Below are positions 1-10,350 of a stretch of DNA of 64,000 nt, piece after piece. The DNA lies in the NCBI GenBank assembly GCA_946622415.1, contig CAMOPX010000002.1, positions 1 to 64,000 of the forward strand, in the 5' to 3' direction. The DNA comes from an uncultured bacterium. Lineage in GTDB: Bacteria; Cyanobacteriota; Vampirovibrionia; Gastranaerophilales; Gastranaerophilaceae. The position numbers were made by a program, and so were the translations under genes. Numbering within the stretch: the stretch's first letter is position 1; each line of letters starts with the position of its first letter. The notes under the pieces were generated by a model. It did no database searches. It was not told the DNA's origin and was given only the letters and a program-made list of their open reading frames with translations.

Positions 1-1
1 A

Positions 2-595
2 TTAATTGCCGTTTTAATCGACTATTTTATTCCCGACCATATTCAAAATCAGATGTTTGTTAAACAAATAGGTGCAAATGAAAATCATGTTGATTCAACT
101 GATTGCGAACACAATCATAATGCTGAAATTTCTATAGGTAAGATTAAAAAAGCCGGTATTGTAACAACAATTGTTGTTGCTATACACAATTTTCCTGAAG
201 GTTTAGCAACATTTTTTATGACGGCTGAAAATTTTATGCTCGGTTTAGGTATCGTTTTTGCTATCGCAATACATAATATCCCTGAAGGAATGGCGATATC
301 TATTCCTGTCTACCAAGCAACGCATTGTAAAAGAAAAGCTTTCTTTTATTCTTTTTTATCGGGTATGGCAGAACCAATAGGAGGTGCTGTCGGATTTTTT
401 ATCATAAAAGCTTTATTTCCCAATCTTTGTATAGGTACATTGTTTGCTCTTGTATCGGGAATAATGACATATATTTCTGTTGATACTTTATTACCTTTAT
501 CAAAAGATTACGATACAGGTCACTATTCGATTAGCGGCGTTGTGCTGGGTCTTTTGATTATGGGTTGTGCTTTAGCGGTTTTGGAAACTCATTAG
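2..595 (+). CDS. zupT: ZIP-family metal (zinc) transporter, 5'-truncated by window edge
   Basis: Frame stays open upstream of the listed ATG to base 2 (LIAVLIDYFIPDHIQNQ-M...). Signature HNFPEGLATF...HNIPEGMAISIPVY and His-rich loop typical of ZupT. Confidence 0.88.
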   Translation, partial: LIAVLIDYFIPDHIQNQMFVKQIGANENHVDSTDCEHNHNAEISIGKIKKAGIVTTIVVAIHNFPEGLATFFMTAENFMLGLGIVFAIAIHNIPEGMAISIPVYQATHCKRKAFFYSFLSGMAEPIGGAVGFFIIKALFPNLCIGTLFALVSGIMTYISVDTLLPLSKDYDTGHYSISGVVLGLLIMGCALAVLETH

Positions 596-2001
596 TATTT
601 TTTAACTAATTTAATAAATGCATCATAATATGATTTAAATTTTGTTATTGAATTTATTTCTTTTAGCATTTTGAACATATATTTTGGTCTCAGATAATAA
701 TTTTTGTTCAATTTTTTGTTATATTCATAAATTTCTTGCGATGTTAATTCGTAGCTTCTGACACTCGGCAAAATATAAGGTTTTTCGTAGCTTATTTCGC
801 CTAATCTGTTCTTTTTTACGTATTCATAGAATTTTGTGCCATATAATGCAGTTGCTGTGTAGAAGCTCGCATATTGCGTATTTAATTCATGGGAAAGTTT
901 TTCGGTTTCTTCTATTGTTTTATTGGTTTCCCAAGGCAATCCTATGACGTAATACGCATATATTTGAATTTTTGCTTTATTAATCATTGAAATTGCATTT
1001 TTAATTTGTTCCAATGTGATTTTTTTACCCATTTTATTTAGAATTTCTTGACTTCCGGATTCAATACCGATTGAAACCAACGTACATCCTGCTTTTTTCA
1101 TTAAACAAAGTGTTTCATAATCAACAGTATCCACTCTTGTGTTTGCGGAAAAATTAATATTAAGATGTTCGTCAATAATCAACCTGCAGAGCTTTTGCAC
1201 CCATGAATTATCCAAATTAAATATATCAGACCAAAAAATGAAGTCTTTTATATTGTATTTTTCAACACATTCTTTGATTTCATCAATAATAAGCTCTTGT
1301 GATTTATATCTTGTGATTTTACCGTTCAATGGTGTTGCAAGACAGAAGAAACAATGATTCGGACAGCCTTTTGAAACACGAATTATTGTTTGGGGTTTTC
1401 TCGTGTCGGGTCTTATATAAAAATTGTTATCAATAAGCTCTCTATCGAGTTTTGGCAGAAAATCAAGATTGTTTTCTGTTTCTCTGTCGGGTGTTGATAT
1501 TATTTTATTTTCAACCTGATAAGTTAATCCTTTTATTTCTTTTAAATTTTTATATTGAATAATTTCTTCAAATACAGGCTCGATATCTCCTCTTAGAGCA
1601 ATATCGATTTCAGGATATTGCTGCATAATCGGGTAAGAATTAAAATTAAATATTGCACCTTTGACAATAACAATCGTATCATCCAGTAATTCTCTTGCTT
1701 GTACAATTGCCGATAAATCCTTTTCTAATGTTGTAGATGCAACATTAACCACCAAAAAATCAGGTTTATAATTTCTTAAATCCCTTATAAAATCAAATAC
1801 TGTTTCGTTTTTTAAGCTGTAATCTTTAAACTTTGTTTCATATCCGTGTTTTTTTGCGATAGCGGATAAACTCATCATATCAACAGGCGGCAGTGGCGGA
1901 ATCACAATAAGTTCGTCCGTCGGTTGTTGACATCTGTCTTCCCTGTTCATTATGGGAGAAGGGGGATATATAAAAAATATTTTTTGATTATTTTTTGGCA
2001 T
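592..2001 (-). CDS. B12-binding-domain radical SAM protein
   Basis: ORF 592..2031; probable start at MPKNNQKIFF (2001). Radical SAM motif SKGCPNHCFFC, N-terminal cobalamin-binding-like region. Confidence 0.85.
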   Translation of the reverse strand: MPKNNQKIFFIYPPSPIMNREDRCQQPTDELIVIPPLPPVDMMSLSAIAKKHGYETKFKDYSLKNETVFDFIRDLRNYKPDFLVVNVASTTLEKDLSAIVQARELLDDTIVIVKGAIFNFNSYPIMQQYPEIDIALRGDIEPVFEEIIQYKNLKEIKGLTYQVENKIISTPDRETENNLDFLPKLDRELIDNNFYIRPDTRKPQTIIRVSKGCPNHCFFCLATPLNGKITRYKSQELIIDEIKECVEKYNIKDFIFWSDIFNLDNSWVQKLCRLIIDEHLNINFSANTRVDTVDYETLCLMKKAGCTLVSIGIESGSQEILNKMGKKITLEQIKNAISMINKAKIQIYAYYVIGLPWETNKTIEETEKLSHELNTQYASFYTATALYGTKFYEYVKKNRLGEISYEKPYILPSVRSYELTSQEIYEYNKKLNKNYYLRPKYMFKMLKEINSITKFKSYYDAFIKLVKKY

Positions 2002-2800
2002 TTGTTTTGTTAATTCTAAGTTTAAGACCAAGTTTTATTATACTGTTTACAATGTTTTGCGGAATAAAACGTGTAAATTTTGATATTTTAGCATCTAATC
2101 CTATATTATAAACAGGTTTAGGGTTTTTTAGTTCGATAATTTTAGCTATTTTTTTTGCTACATTGATTGAATTTTTGGCGTGAATAGAGTTTTTTTGTGC
2201 ATTTTGAATTAAAAAATTCTTTTCTTTTTCAAATTTTGTGTTTTGATTTTCTAACGTGTTTTTATTCAACTCTATACTTGTATCCCAGAATTTTGTTGCA
2301 ACTGCACCCGGGCGAATTGATACGATTTTTTTGTTGCTTTCTATTGAATAAGAATTTAAAAGAATATCTGCTGCAGATTTTGAAATACAGTAGGGTGATA
2401 AAAACGGAAAAATTCCATAGGACGCCATTGAACTTATATTGATTAATTTTCCTTCGGGTTCTAAATTAGGACATAAATATTTTATTATGTTCAATAATCC
2501 GAATAAATTAACATCCAGTTGTTTTTTAATATCAATTTCATTTAGTTCTTCAACGGCACCCGCAACCGCAATACCTGTAAAATTGATTATTGTATCAAAA
2601 CTGATTCCCTTAATTTTCTCTTTTAAATGAATAAAATCTTCAATATGGCAAACATCCAGTCTTAATTCCCTGATTTTTTCATCCATAATTCCTGTCTGGC
2701 GTGATGTTGCCCATATATTAAAATCTTTTGTTTTTAATATTTTAACGGTTTCTTGTGCGAGTTCGGAATTTAATCCGATTAAAAGTATATTTTTACTCAT
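1988..2800 (-). CDS. Short-chain dehydrogenase/reductase (SDR)
   Basis: Rossmann N-terminus, NISSMASYG...SPYCISKSAAD (YxxxK catalytic motif). Confidence 0.88.
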   Translation of the reverse strand: MSKNILLIGLNSELAQETVKILKTKDFNIWATSRQTGIMDEKIRELRLDVCHIEDFIHLKEKIKGISFDTIINFTGIAVAGAVEELNEIDIKKQLDVNLFGLLNIIKYLCPNLEPEGKLINISSMASYGIFPFLSPYCISKSAADILLNSYSIESNKKIVSIRPGAVATKFWDTSIELNKNTLENQNTKFEKEKNFLIQNAQKNSIHAKNSINVAKKIAKIIELKNPKPVYNIGLDAKISKFTRFIPQNIVNSIIKLGLKLRINKTNAKK

Positions 2801-2860
2801 AGCTTAATTTTAAATTAAATAAGAAATTTATGCACAAAAATACATCAAAAATATTATTTT

Positions 2861-4042
2861 CTATATTTCTTTGAGTGCTTCGGCTAATCTCTTTATACCT
2901 TCTTCTATTGTTTGGGTGTCCGCATTTGTATAGTTTAAGCGCAGAGTATTAACATTAGAACAATTTACATAAAAAGGATCACCCGGAACAAACGCTACGT
3001 TTTTCTTTATTGCTTTATTGAATAACTCTGTTGATGATTTTCCCTCCGGTAAAGTTACCCAAGTAAACATACCGCCTTTTGGGCGAGTGTACTTAATATT
3101 TTTGGGAAAATATTTGTCCATTGAATTTATCATAGCATCTGCTTGAGATTTATAAAGTTTTTTAATTTTTTCTATATGTTTATCTAAATCGTTGTTATGA
3201 AGATAATCGGATATTAAATACTGTCCGAAAATATTTGAGTGCAAATCTGATGCTTGTTTTGCGGTTTCAACCATTTTAATTATTTCTTTATCCGCTATAA
3301 TATACCCTAATCTCATTCCGGGAGTAACAATTTTTGAAAAACTTCCTAAATATATATTTTTCTTAGTTTGATTCATTCCGATATAAGGGATTCTTTCGTC
3401 ATCTGTGAATCTTAATTCTCCGTACGGGTCATCTTGAATCAGAAGCATATCTTTATCTTTTATTACATCAAAAACCGCTTGTCTATTCTCTTTTGTATAG
3501 GTTAAGCCTGTCGGGTTTTGAAAGTTAGGGATTAAATATGCAAGTTTTGGTTTGTGTTCGGACATTGTTTTTTCAAGATCTTCGATATTTAATCCGTCGT
3601 CATCTAATTTTGTTTGAACAAAATCTGCTCTATAAAGACAAAATGCTTGGAGTAAACCCAAGTATGACGGTTTTTCTACCATTATTTTATCATTATCTCC
3701 GACAAACACTTTTCCGAGCAAATCTAATGCCTGTTGAGAACCTGTTGTTATAATGATGTTATCAATAGTGATATCCATACCCCAGATTTTTTTGTATCTT
3801 TCTGCGATAAATTCTCTTAAAGATTCAAGACCCATTGTTGTAGAGTATTGATAAATTTTTGCGCCGTATTTATCTGCAATTCTGTTCATTGACACTTTTA
3901 ATTCTTCTTGCGGAAAAGATATCGGATTAGGTAATCCGCCCGCAAATGAAATAATTTCGGGTCTTTGTGTAACTTTTAAAATTTCTCTTATGAATGATGA
4001 GGGTGTATTTTTTATTCTTTCCGTATAATAATTTTCAAACAT
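2861..4042 (-). CDS. PLP-dependent aminotransferase (class I/II, 2-aminoadipate/MocR-like)
   Basis: ISFAGGLPNPISFP, TTGSQQALDLLGKV, NFQNPTG, YLGSFSKIVTPGMRLGY. Confidence 0.88.
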   Translation of the reverse strand: MFENYYTERIKNTPSSFIREILKVTQRPEIISFAGGLPNPISFPQEELKVSMNRIADKYGAKIYQYSTTMGLESLREFIAERYKKIWGMDITIDNIIITTGSQQALDLLGKVFVGDNDKIMVEKPSYLGLLQAFCLYRADFVQTKLDDDGLNIEDLEKTMSEHKPKLAYLIPNFQNPTGLTYTKENRQAVFDVIKDKDMLLIQDDPYGELRFTDDERIPYIGMNQTKKNIYLGSFSKIVTPGMRLGYIIADKEIIKMVETAKQASDLHSNIFGQYLISDYLHNNDLDKHIEKIKKLYKSQADAMINSMDKYFPKNIKYTRPKGGMFTWVTLPEGKSSTELFNKAIKKNVAFVPGDPFYVNCSNVNTLRLNYTNADTQTIEEGIKRLAEALKEI

Positions 4043-4065
4043 CGCTATTCCTTTTTTGTTTGTTA

Positions 4066-5619
4066 TTATTTATTTTTGTTTGCAAGTTCACTGTCAAGTC
4101 TTAAAAATACAGGCTTAATTTCTTCTTTTGTAATAAACTTCCCTGCTTTTATGTTTTTAAAATCTATATCATCAAGCTTTGTATTTATATCATATTTTAA
4201 TTGATTTGCCATCGCTTGTGCAATATTCGGACAATAGGGATAAATCATTGATGCAACTGAAGTCATAGCTTCTAAAATTGTATAAAGAACTTTTCCGCAT
4301 TCTGTCCATTTTTCTTCTTTTGCAAGTGTCCATGGTGCGTTGTCCGTAACATATTTGTTTAACGTATCAACAAGCTCGGTTATTTTCAATGCAGCTTCAG
4401 CTATTTCAAAATAATCAAAATGGTGTTTAACTTCTTCTATTGTTTTTTTAGCATTATCAAAAAGTTCTGATTTGTGGATAAATTCTTCTTTAATTTCGCC
4501 GTCAAAATATTTAACAAGCATTGATAATGTACGATTTAAAAGATTTCCCATTGAATTTGCAAGATGAGCATTAACCTTTTCTTTAAAATCGTCATCGGAG
4601 TAATTCCCGTCTTTTCCGACAGGAGCCGCTGTTGCCATATAATATCTCAAAGGATCCGGAATTTCTAAATTAAATGCTTTAAAAATACTTTCAGGAGAAA
4701 CCACGTTACCAAGAGATTTTGACATTTTTGCTTCATCAATTGTTATCCAGCCGTGTGCCAAAATGTGTTTCGGTAAAGGTAAATCCAATGCCATTAAAAT
4801 TGCAATCCAATATATTGAATGAAATTTAAGAATATCTTTTCCGATTACCTGAACGTCTGCAGGCCAATATCTTTTAAATTTTTCTGTTTCGTTTTCTGTA
4901 TCGTACCCCAGAGCCGTAATGTAGTTTGATAAAGCGTCTATCCAAACATAAATTACTTGATTTTCATCGTCTAAAACGGGGATACCCCATTTTACACTTG
5001 TTTTTGTTCTTGAAACGGATATATCTTCTATATTTTCCAATTGGTTCAAAACTTCATTTGCTCTGAAGGAAGGAACTATAAAATTAGGATTTTCTTTTAT
5101 ATGTTTGATGATTCTTTCTTTATATTTTGTCAATTTAAAAAAATAATTTTCTTCGGATACTTCTTCGGGTTTTGTTTTGTGTATTAAGCAGCAACCGTTT
5201 TCATCCAAATCTTTTTCCGATAAAAACGCTTCGCAGCCTGAACAATAAAGACCTGTATAAGAATGCTTATAAATATCTCCTTTTTCAAGCAATTTTTTAA
5301 ATATTTTTTGAACTGCCTTTTTATGATAATCGTCAGTTGTTCTTATGAATTGAGAATAACTGATATCTAATAATTTCCAAGCGTTTTGAAACTTGGATGA
5401 ATTTTGGTCGCAAAATTCTTTTTCCGATATACCCATAGAGGCGGATGTTTTTTGGATTTTGATACCGTGTTCATCCGTTCCTGTTAACATATATGCATCA
5501 TTACATCTTTGAGAAAAATGTCTTTTTATAACATCCGTTAATATTTTTTCGTATGCATGTCCTATATGGGGTGCGCCATTTACATAGTCTATGGCTGTTG
5601 TTGTATAAAATTTTTCCAT
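4066..5619 (-). CDS. metG: Methionyl-tRNA synthetase
   Basis: TTAIDYVNGAPHIGHAYEKI, Zn motif CSGCEAF..., KMSKSLGNVV (KMSKS). Confidence 0.95.
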   Translation of the reverse strand: MEKFYTTTAIDYVNGAPHIGHAYEKILTDVIKRHFSQRCNDAYMLTGTDEHGIKIQKTSASMGISEKEFCDQNSSKFQNAWKLLDISYSQFIRTTDDYHKKAVQKIFKKLLEKGDIYKHSYTGLYCSGCEAFLSEKDLDENGCCLIHKTKPEEVSEENYFFKLTKYKERIIKHIKENPNFIVPSFRANEVLNQLENIEDISVSRTKTSVKWGIPVLDDENQVIYVWIDALSNYITALGYDTENETEKFKRYWPADVQVIGKDILKFHSIYWIAILMALDLPLPKHILAHGWITIDEAKMSKSLGNVVSPESIFKAFNLEIPDPLRYYMATAAPVGKDGNYSDDDFKEKVNAHLANSMGNLLNRTLSMLVKYFDGEIKEEFIHKSELFDNAKKTIEEVKHHFDYFEIAEAALKITELVDTLNKYVTDNAPWTLAKEEKWTECGKVLYTILEAMTSVASMIYPYCPNIAQAMANQLKYDINTKLDDIDFKNIKAGKFITKEEIKPVFLRLDSELANKNK

Positions 5620-5647
5620 TTGCTCACTATCCTTTTTTGATGAAAGA

Positions 5648-5656
5648 ATTATAGCA
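5648..5656 (-). promoter_or_regulatory. Extended -10 promoter (TGCTATAAT) upstream of metG
   Basis: Minus strand reads TGC-TATAAT about 29 nt before the metG ATG; SD-like AAGGAT lies between. Confidence 0.5.
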
Positions 5657-5682
5657 TAAAAATATTTTTAGTTTTTAATATT

Positions 5683-7539
5683 TTATTCTTCTATATAAAT
5701 TTGACTTTTATCATATATTATTCCGCCAAGTTTTGTCGGGTAGATATTTTTAATTTTCTTTCTGATTGCCGTTATATTGAAAGGTGCATACAGATAAATC
5801 ATCGGATTGTTTTCTGCTACTATTTCTTGATATTTATCATACAATTCTTTTCTTTTTTTAAAATCGAGTTCAAGAGCGCCTTGTTTGAATATATTTTCTA
5901 ATTCAATTTCAAAAGGATAGATTTTATCAGTGTTTGCTAAATCGTTAACGCTTCTTTTATTGAATAAATGTAATGAACCGTTAGGAGTCCATACATTGTA
6001 GCCTGAATTTGGCTCCAAAATATTTGATGTTAAAGCAATAATAATGCAATCAAAATCCAAACTGTTCATTGTTTTATTTACAAGGCTGTTAAATTCTATT
6101 GCTTTAAAATTTATCTTCATTCCCAATTTTTCAAGGTCTTGTTTGATATTTACTCCGGTTGCTTCTCTTTGTGTGTTGCCTGCATTTGTTAATAATTCAA
6201 ATTCTACAATATTTCCTTCTTTATCGTGCAAGATATTGTCTTTTAGATAAAAACCGCTTTTTTGTAACAGTGATTTTGCGTAATCCGTGTTTTTCTTATG
6301 TCCTTTTGCGATTTTTTCGTTTAAATAAATACTGTTTATCGCTTCTGCGCTAAATAGCGGCTGAGCCAACCCTGAAAATATATTTAAAACCAAATCATCT
6401 CTATCTATTGCCCAGTCTATTGCAGAGCGGAAATTTTCGTCTTGAAACCATTTTTGTTTTTTAGGGTCAACATAGAATTTTCCGTCTTTATTTTTTCTGT
6501 TATTTAAATTAAAAACCACAAATGTTGTATTTGTACTTGGGCCCAAATCATAAAGTTCAAAGTCACCGTGTTTTTGGAGCTCTCTATACCTGTTTACCAA
6601 TGCGCCGTTCACATTTAAAACATCCGTTTCTCCGGATTCAAATTTTAATGTGTCATTATTGGTATCGTTTACAATGAGCATTGTTAAATAGTCCAAGTAT
6701 GGTAATTTTTTGTTTTCTTTGTTTATAAGATAATAATTCGGATTTCTCTCAAACACGACTCTCTGTGCTGCGCGGTATTCTTTTAAATGAAATGCACCGG
6801 AATAAACGATATCAGAAGGTTTTGTATCTATTCCTTGAAAAGTTAAGAATGCGTTATTTCCTTTATCTGTTATTGGCTTAAATATGTGTTCAGGGAGAAT
6901 TGATGCGGATAGTGTTCTTAAAAACGGTGCAAACGGTTTTGGTGTTTTAAATTCTACGGTATATTTATCAATTTTTTTGATTGTCGGAAGTTTTCCGTCT
7001 ACAAGCATTATATCTCTTGTTCCGCCATCGCCGAAGCCTTGAAAAATAACGGTATTATATGTATAAAATACGTCATCAGCCGTTATTTCTTTTCCGTCTG
7101 ACCACTTTATTCCTTTTCTTAAATGAACCGTATATGTAACTTTATCATCTTTTACTTCAAACGATTTTGCTAATTTAGGAATAACTTTGCCTGTTGATAC
7201 GTCTGTTTGTGTTAAGCCGTCATACATAATTTCCGATAATTCGGCACTTGTTGCATCTGCCGCATTATAGGGATTGAAGGTTTTTACTTCCCCCATAATA
7301 GTCGAAACAAAGCTTCCGCCAAATTTTCCAATCGGTAATTGAGATTGAAGATAGTCAACATCGTTAATTGTAACGTTTTTTGAAGCGGGCGGATTATTGT
7401 TCAGGGTTGAAACATCTTTAATTTTTTCAAAATTATTTTCAATTATTGTATCGAATCCGTAGTCTTTTTTAAAAATAATTAAAGATATAATTGTAATTAG
7501 TACAATAAATATTAAGATTTTAAAAGCAAAATTTTTCAT
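5683..7539 (-). CDS. ABC transporter substrate-binding protein (peptide/oligopeptide, SBP family 5)
   Basis: FNPYNAADATSAELSEIMYDGLT...KWSDGKEITADDVFYTYN... Start placed at MKNFAFKILIFIVL (signal anchor), not the upstream Met at 7581. Confidence 0.87.
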   Translation of the reverse strand: MKNFAFKILIFIVLITIISLIIFKKDYGFDTIIENNFEKIKDVSTLNNNPPASKNVTINDVDYLQSQLPIGKFGGSFVSTIMGEVKTFNPYNAADATSAELSEIMYDGLTQTDVSTGKVIPKLAKSFEVKDDKVTYTVHLRKGIKWSDGKEITADDVFYTYNTVIFQGFGDGGTRDIMLVDGKLPTIKKIDKYTVEFKTPKPFAPFLRTLSASILPEHIFKPITDKGNNAFLTFQGIDTKPSDIVYSGAFHLKEYRAAQRVVFERNPNYYLINKENKKLPYLDYLTMLIVNDTNNDTLKFESGETDVLNVNGALVNRYRELQKHGDFELYDLGPSTNTTFVVFNLNNRKNKDGKFYVDPKKQKWFQDENFRSAIDWAIDRDDLVLNIFSGLAQPLFSAEAINSIYLNEKIAKGHKKNTDYAKSLLQKSGFYLKDNILHDKEGNIVEFELLTNAGNTQREATGVNIKQDLEKLGMKINFKAIEFNSLVNKTMNSLDFDCIIIALTSNILEPNSGYNVWTPNGSLHLFNKRSVNDLANTDKIYPFEIELENIFKQGALELDFKKRKELYDKYQEIVAENNPMIYLYAPFNITAIRKKIKNIYPTKLGGIIYDKSQIYIEE

Positions 7540-7546
7540 GTCATTG

Positions 7547-7552
7547 ATTTTA
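7547..7552 (-). promoter_or_regulatory. Candidate leaderless -10 (TGA-TAAAAT) 7 nt before ATG at 7539
   Basis: Minus strand: TGATAAAAT CAATGAC ATG; no SD-like sequence. Confidence 0.4.
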
Positions 7553-7624
7553 TCACAATTAAATGTTATATAAAGTAACAATTATATTTATTTTAAAGTA
7601 TTATATTAAAGGACTTAATCATCA

Positions 7625-8443
7625 ATGAGAATTATGGTTACAGGTGCAAGCGGTCTGTTGGGGAAGACCCTTTGTCCCATATTGGAAGAAGAAGGCTTTC
7701 AATATTGGGCTTGTAACTCCAAGATTTTTGATGTAACCAATACAAAAATGGTTAAAGAAATTATGAATAAAATCAATCTTGATTTTATCGTTCACCTTGC
7801 CGGTTATACAAACATTGATTTAGCGGAAGATAACCCCGAACTTGCATTTAGTGTCAATCAACTCGGTACAAGAAATATTGCACGAATTGCAAAAAAACAT
7901 GATATTCCGATTTTATATGTAAGTACAAACAATGTATTTGACGGAAACAGCACAACGCCATACAAAACAACCGATGTAACAAACCCGATTAATGTATACG
8001 GAAAATCCAAACTTGCAGGTGAAAGAGAAATAATTAAAGCCACCAAAAAACATTATATTTTAAGAACCTCTTGGCTATACGGCACAGGCGGATATGTTGA
8101 TGCCATGCTTACTTTTTCAAATTTCAAGAAAGAAATTTCTGTCGTAAACGATCAAATAGGTTGTCCTACATCTTGCGAAGATTTATCAAGAAAAATTGTA
8201 GAAATAATAAAAGAAAATAAACCTTATGGAATATATCATGTAACTTCATCGGGAAGTGCTTCATGGGCCGAATATACAAAGAAGATTTTTGAATTTAAAA
8301 AACGTAATGTCGAAGTTAACGCAATAGATAAATCCGATTTCCCCCGTCCCGCAAAAAGACCAAAGTATTGTGTATTAGATAATAACAATATTCTTCCCGA
8401 TTGGAAAAATTCTCTTAAAAAATATCTTGTTGCAAAAAAATAA
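7625..8443 (+). CDS. rfbD: dTDP-4-dehydrorhamnose reductase-like SDR (RmlD family)
   Basis: MVTGASGLLGKTL, NPINVYGKSKLAGE, ILRTSWLYG. Confidence 0.82.
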   Translation: MRIMVTGASGLLGKTLCPILEEEGFQYWACNSKIFDVTNTKMVKEIMNKINLDFIVHLAGYTNIDLAEDNPELAFSVNQLGTRNIARIAKKHDIPILYVSTNNVFDGNSTTPYKTTDVTNPINVYGKSKLAGEREIIKATKKHYILRTSWLYGTGGYVDAMLTFSNFKKEISVVNDQIGCPTSCEDLSRKIVEIIKENKPYGIYHVTSSGSASWAEYTKKIFEFKKRNVEVNAIDKSDFPRPAKRPKYCVLDNNNILPDWKNSLKKYLVAKK

Positions 8444-8471
8444 CATATAAGACACTGTTTTATTTTTTATG

Positions 8472-8477
8472 TTATAA
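8472..8477 (+). promoter_or_regulatory. Extended -10 (TGTTATAAT) upstream of manC-like gene
   Basis: TATGTTATAATCAG, about 32 nt before ATG 8510. Confidence 0.45.
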
Positions 8478-8509
8478 TCAGTTAGACAATAAAATTGGGA
8501 GTTGGTAAT

Positions 8510-9904
8510 ATGCATGGAATTATTTTAGCAGGCGGTTCAGGTTCAAGGTTGTGGCCTTTATCTCGTGATTTGTATCCTAAACAGTTACTAAAATTGAATT
8601 CTGATAAGAGTTTGTTGGAAAAAACCTACGAACGTCTTATGGGAATCATGGATATAGATAATATTCTTGCTATTACAAATTCAAAACATATAGGTTCTGT
8701 CAGAATGCAATTATCTCATTACAACAAAGATGTCAGGGTATTGGCTGAACCTGTTGCAAAAAATACCGCTCCTGCTATAGCTGTTGCAACTAAATATCTT
8801 CTGGATTTTGAAACTGATGATATTGTTCTTGTTGTTCCTTCGGACCATTTGATAAATGACTTTGAAGGCTTTAGAAAAACAGTTAAAGAAGCGGAAAAAC
8901 TCGCAAAAGAAGGCTATCTTGTTACAATCGGTGTTAAACCAAAAAATGCGGGTGTTGGATACGGTTATATAAAAGCAGGCGAAAAAATCGAAGACGGTTA
9001 TAAAGTTGATTCTTTTAAGGAAAAACCCGATAAAGATAAAGCGCTTGAATATTTTAACGACAAATCATACTACTGGAATAGCGGTATATTAATATTTAGA
9101 GCCTCCGTGTTTATGGAAACCCTGAAAGAAAATGCACCTGAAATATACGAAAATACAGTTAATTTTAATTTCAAGATTCAGGATGATATCGAATATATGA
9201 GATTTAATCAATATCCGAGCATATCAGTTGATTATGCCGTTATGGAGCATGCTAAAAATATTGCGATGGTCGAAATGCTTTCCGATTGGAGCGATATGGG
9301 TTCTTGGGAAGCGGTTTATTCGATAAACAACAAAGATAAAGACGGTAATGTTGAAATCGGAAATATTATTTCAAAAGACTGTCAAAATTCCATGCTCTAT
9401 TCGTCAGGCAGACTTCTGACGGGGGTTGGATTAAAAGATGTTATAGTCGTTGAAACTCCGGATGCGGTACTTGTTTGTGACAGAAATGATACACAGGGGG
9501 TTAAAGAGGTTTTTGAAACATTAAGAGAAACAAAAAACGATACCCATAGAATCCATACTACCGTATATAGACCCTGGGGTTATTATACAGTGTTAAATCA
9601 GGGTGACGGGTATTTAACAAAAATGATTTGTGTTTCAAGAAAGGGTCAATTGTCGCTCCAATCTCATAACCACAGGTCAGAGCATTGGGTTGTATTATCA
9701 GGTACCGCGCGTGTAACATTAGAAGATAAAGTCTTTATGTTGAAGGCCGGTTCATCAATAGATATTCCTGTTAGAGCAGTGCACTCACTTGCAAACCCAT
9801 ACGATACCGAGCTTAAAATTATTGAAGTACAAAAGGGTGATTTATTGGTTGAAGAAGATATTGTTCGCTACAAAGATATATATGGCAGGGCAACAAAAAA
9901 ATAA
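8510..9904 (+). CDS. manC: Mannose-1-phosphate guanylyltransferase / mannose-6-phosphate isomerase
   Basis: MHGIILAGGSGSRLWPLSRDLYPKQLL; C-terminal cupin RPWGYYTVLNQGDGYLTK. ATG at 8510 preferred over TTG at 8495. Confidence 0.92.
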   Translation: MHGIILAGGSGSRLWPLSRDLYPKQLLKLNSDKSLLEKTYERLMGIMDIDNILAITNSKHIGSVRMQLSHYNKDVRVLAEPVAKNTAPAIAVATKYLLDFETDDIVLVVPSDHLINDFEGFRKTVKEAEKLAKEGYLVTIGVKPKNAGVGYGYIKAGEKIEDGYKVDSFKEKPDKDKALEYFNDKSYYWNSGILIFRASVFMETLKENAPEIYENTVNFNFKIQDDIEYMRFNQYPSISVDYAVMEHAKNIAMVEMLSDWSDMGSWEAVYSINNKDKDGNVEIGNIISKDCQNSMLYSSGRLLTGVGLKDVIVVETPDAVLVCDRNDTQGVKEVFETLRETKNDTHRIHTTVYRPWGYYTVLNQGDGYLTKMICVSRKGQLSLQSHNHRSEHWVVLSGTARVTLEDKVFMLKAGSSIDIPVRAVHSLANPYDTELKIIEVQKGDLLVEEDIVRYKDIYGRATKK

Positions 9905-9908
9905 TCTT

Positions 9909-10127
9909 CTATTTACTCCAATTTTTAATAGAAAATTGCCAGCTGTTTTCTTTATTTAAATTAAATAATTCAAATCTTTCCTGAAGTTCTTTTTCATCTA
10001 TTTTTATTTCCGGAATGCATAAATTTTCAAACAAATCAGTGCTTTTTTCTGATTTGTCAAAAAGCATTTTAATTTTTTCTATGATAATTTGCAGAATATC
10101 TGCCTGTATATTAAGTTTGTTATTCAT
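9909..10127 (-). CDS. Small hypothetical protein (72 aa)
   Basis: Sole plausible ORF between manC and glmU; no family recognised. Confidence 0.45.
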   Translation of the reverse strand: MNNKLNIQADILQIIIEKIKMLFDKSEKSTDLFENLCIPEIKIDEKELQERFELFNLNKENSWQFSIKNWSK

Positions 10128-10350
10128 GGATTTTTTCTCTTTACATTTTATTAAAGTATGACTTTTTATTTTTATTGATTAAAATGTGTAGAATTGTTAA
10201 TAAAAATTAATATTTTATGCACAAAATTTTTTTTAGAAGTTTTATAAAAAGACAATTATTTCTTCTATGTAAATAATTGTTTCTAAAAATCGTATAACGT
10301 ATTCTATAAACTTACATTTTGTGAGAAAATTTCAATTAAAGGTAATTAAA

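Noticed and set aside
5620-5682. T-box or other tRNA-sensing leader for metG (and for trpS)
   Set aside because: Upstream regions are too short and no T-box sequence or specifier hairpin is visible; trpS starts inside the preceding TPR gene.
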